Of a stretch of 64,000 nucleotides of DNA, positions 63,096-64,000 are shown one piece after another. Numbering within the stretch: the first letter of the stretch is position 1; the number at the start of each line of letters is the position of its first letter. The stretch is taken from contig NW_018344125.1 of the NCBI RefSeq assembly GCF_002099425.1, forward strand, positions 6,319,001 to 6,383,000. The letters run 5' to 3'. Below the pieces are notes generated by a model. It was not told where the DNA came from, searched no databases, and saw only the letters and a program-made list of their open reading frames with translations. The DNA is from Phascolarctos cinereus. Lineage: Eukaryota; Chordata; Mammalia; Diprotodontia; Phascolarctidae. Position numbers and translations under genes: made by a program.

Positions 63096-64000
63096 GGAAT
63101 GAACTTACATACACTACAGTGTGTACATGCTACTCTCTCTTGGACCTCACTGGTGTTGCCGTTATTGATGACATTCAGTGGCTTTCTTATTGCAAAATGA
63201 ATGAGCAGGCTACAGTCAAGGCAAACTGGATCTCTGATGCCCTGGGGACCAACTTCATTGAGGAGATGTGTCGTTTGATACAGAGCCATGAGGGGGATGC
63301 CCGAAGGTTGACCTAGTCCTTGACAATTAATGACACTGAGAGGAATCACATGCTGCAGTTCTTTGTAGGCTGTGAATTAGATGATGACATCCAGTTGAAT
63401 AGCAAGAAAGGCCCTTCTGGACCAATTTGAGAAAACACTACACTAAGAAACATTGTGGGGGCAGCTAGGTGGTGCAGTGGATAGAGCACTGGCCCTGAAG
63501 TCAGGAGGACCTGAGTTCAAATCTGGCCTCAAACCAAACACTTGACACTTACTAGCTGTGTGACCCTGGGCAAGTCACTTAACCCCAATTGCCTAAAAAA
63601 CAAACAAACAAACAAAAAAGAAACATTGTGTTGGTGTAGTTCAGAACATCCTTCGGAATTCAAGCATGAAGGATAATTTGCCACCTGAAGAGTTTGTGTC
63701 CCACCATGATTCCCCCAATGATACCATCACCTTCTCCTGCTTGGCCACAGGCTTTAACCTAGATCCATTTTGTTAATCTGGAAGAGGACCACTGAACAGG
63801 CTACATGGGGGAAAGAGAGCCCCAGTGGCACCCTGCCCAATGCTGATGATACCTTCTACCTCAGGGTCACCCTGGAGCTCCCCCCAGGGGAATCAGGGGC
63901 AAGTTACACTTGTGTGGTAGAGCACAGTGAGCTGGAAAAACCCGTTATGTACCCTGTTCCTGGAAAGCCCCCTAAGAAAAGGTCATGGTCATGAGCATCC
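63096..64000 (+). pseudogene. MHC class I-like processed pseudogene (CD1/MIC/UT-like)
   Basis: The sequence reads through class I-like alpha1 and alpha2 without introns, then alpha3. Alpha1 pieces include HTLQCVHATLS and VAVIDDIQWLSYCKMNEQAT, then an alpha-helix-like SDALGTNFIEEMCRLIQSHE. Alpha2 starts at LQFFVGCELDDDIQL but most of the domain is missing. Alpha3 reads SHHDSPNDTITFSCLATGF, then SGTLPNADDTFYLRVTLEL and SYTCVVEHSELEKPV, with the two Ig-domain cysteines. The alpha3 wording (LPNAD.T.YLR) recalls CD1; the alpha1 helix and YPVPGK recall MIC-type proteins; the marsupial UT class I family is also possible. Defects include a stop after GDARRLT (about 63316), frame changes within alpha1 and alpha3, the alpha2 deletion, no leader exon and a SINE insertion. 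Lack of introns argues for retrotransposition. The window ends just after alpha3, so the 3' end is unseen. Confidence 0.82.
63458..63617 (+). mobile_element. SINE-A inside the class I-like pseudogene
   Basis: A near-consensus SINE-A with A-rich tail is flanked by perfect 13-base duplications AAGAAACATTGTG at 63445-63457 and 63618-63630. The intact target duplication and low divergence show a recent insertion, later than the pseudogene itself. Confidence 0.93.

Noticed and set aside
63770-63994. A functional class I alpha3-containing gene
   Set aside because: The frame opens within alpha3 after a stop, most of alpha2 is missing and a SINE interrupts it, so a pseudogene is the better call.

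Overview
The window is mammalian nuclear DNA, almost certainly from a marsupial. It is dominated by a tRNA-derived SINE with the head GGCAGCTAGGTGGYGCAGTG, MIR/CORE-SINEs, SINEs with an RTE/BovB-like tail, and L2, L3/CR1 and L1 LINEs of the marsupial kind. The species cannot be fixed from the sequence. No bacterial, phage or organellar sequence, no CRISPR array and no RNA gene was seen.

Only two pieces of protein-coding ancestry stand out. At 20244-20646 on the minus strand lies a coding first exon matching the alternative (short-isoform) first exon of RNF128/GRAIL, a membrane E3 ubiquitin ligase. It has a signal peptide, the first half of a protease-associated (PA) domain, a good splice donor and a CpG-rich promoter upstream (to about 21080). 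The remaining RNF128 exons would lie beyond position 1, so 1-20243 is the start of a long intron 1, and 21100-64000 is 5' flank or intergenic DNA. RNF128 is X-linked in human (Xq22), in the part of the X shared with marsupials, so X linkage is likely but inferred. At 63096-64000, on the plus strand, is an intronless, disabled MHC class I-like gene copy (CD1/MIC/UT-like), cut by a young SINE and by the window edge.

Layout: 1-19560, intron 1 packed with nested repeats; 19560-21080, CpG-rich promoter and RNF128 exon 1; 21285-25000, pyrimidine tract, L2 and L3; 25000-29100, fragments of an L3/CR1 LINE cut by a hAT MITE, L1 and SINEs; 29-38 kb, SINE/L2/L1 nests and an unusual inverted duplication at 33.6-34.0 kb; 38.06-39.11 kb, a repeat-poor block that may be conserved non-coding DNA; 39-45 kb, L2 and L1 copies including a head-to-head L2 pair; 46-54 kb, several copies of a hAT-like element in L1/L2-rich DNA; 55-63 kb, more nests; 63-64 kb, the class I-like pseudogene.

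SINE labels used below: A = short tRNA-SINE with A-rich tail (youngest; WSINE1/SINE1-like); B = CORE-SINE with the MIR-type 3' part; C = MIR-related SINE whose 3' part reads like CTAGATGACCTCTGAGGTCC; D = tRNA-SINE with a 3' part like GCATTGGTAGAGGGAGTT then ACCAATGAAATCACAG; E = SINE with an RTE/BovB-like tail. Family names come from remembered consensus sequences, not from a database search. Boundaries of old repeats are good to roughly 10-30 bases.
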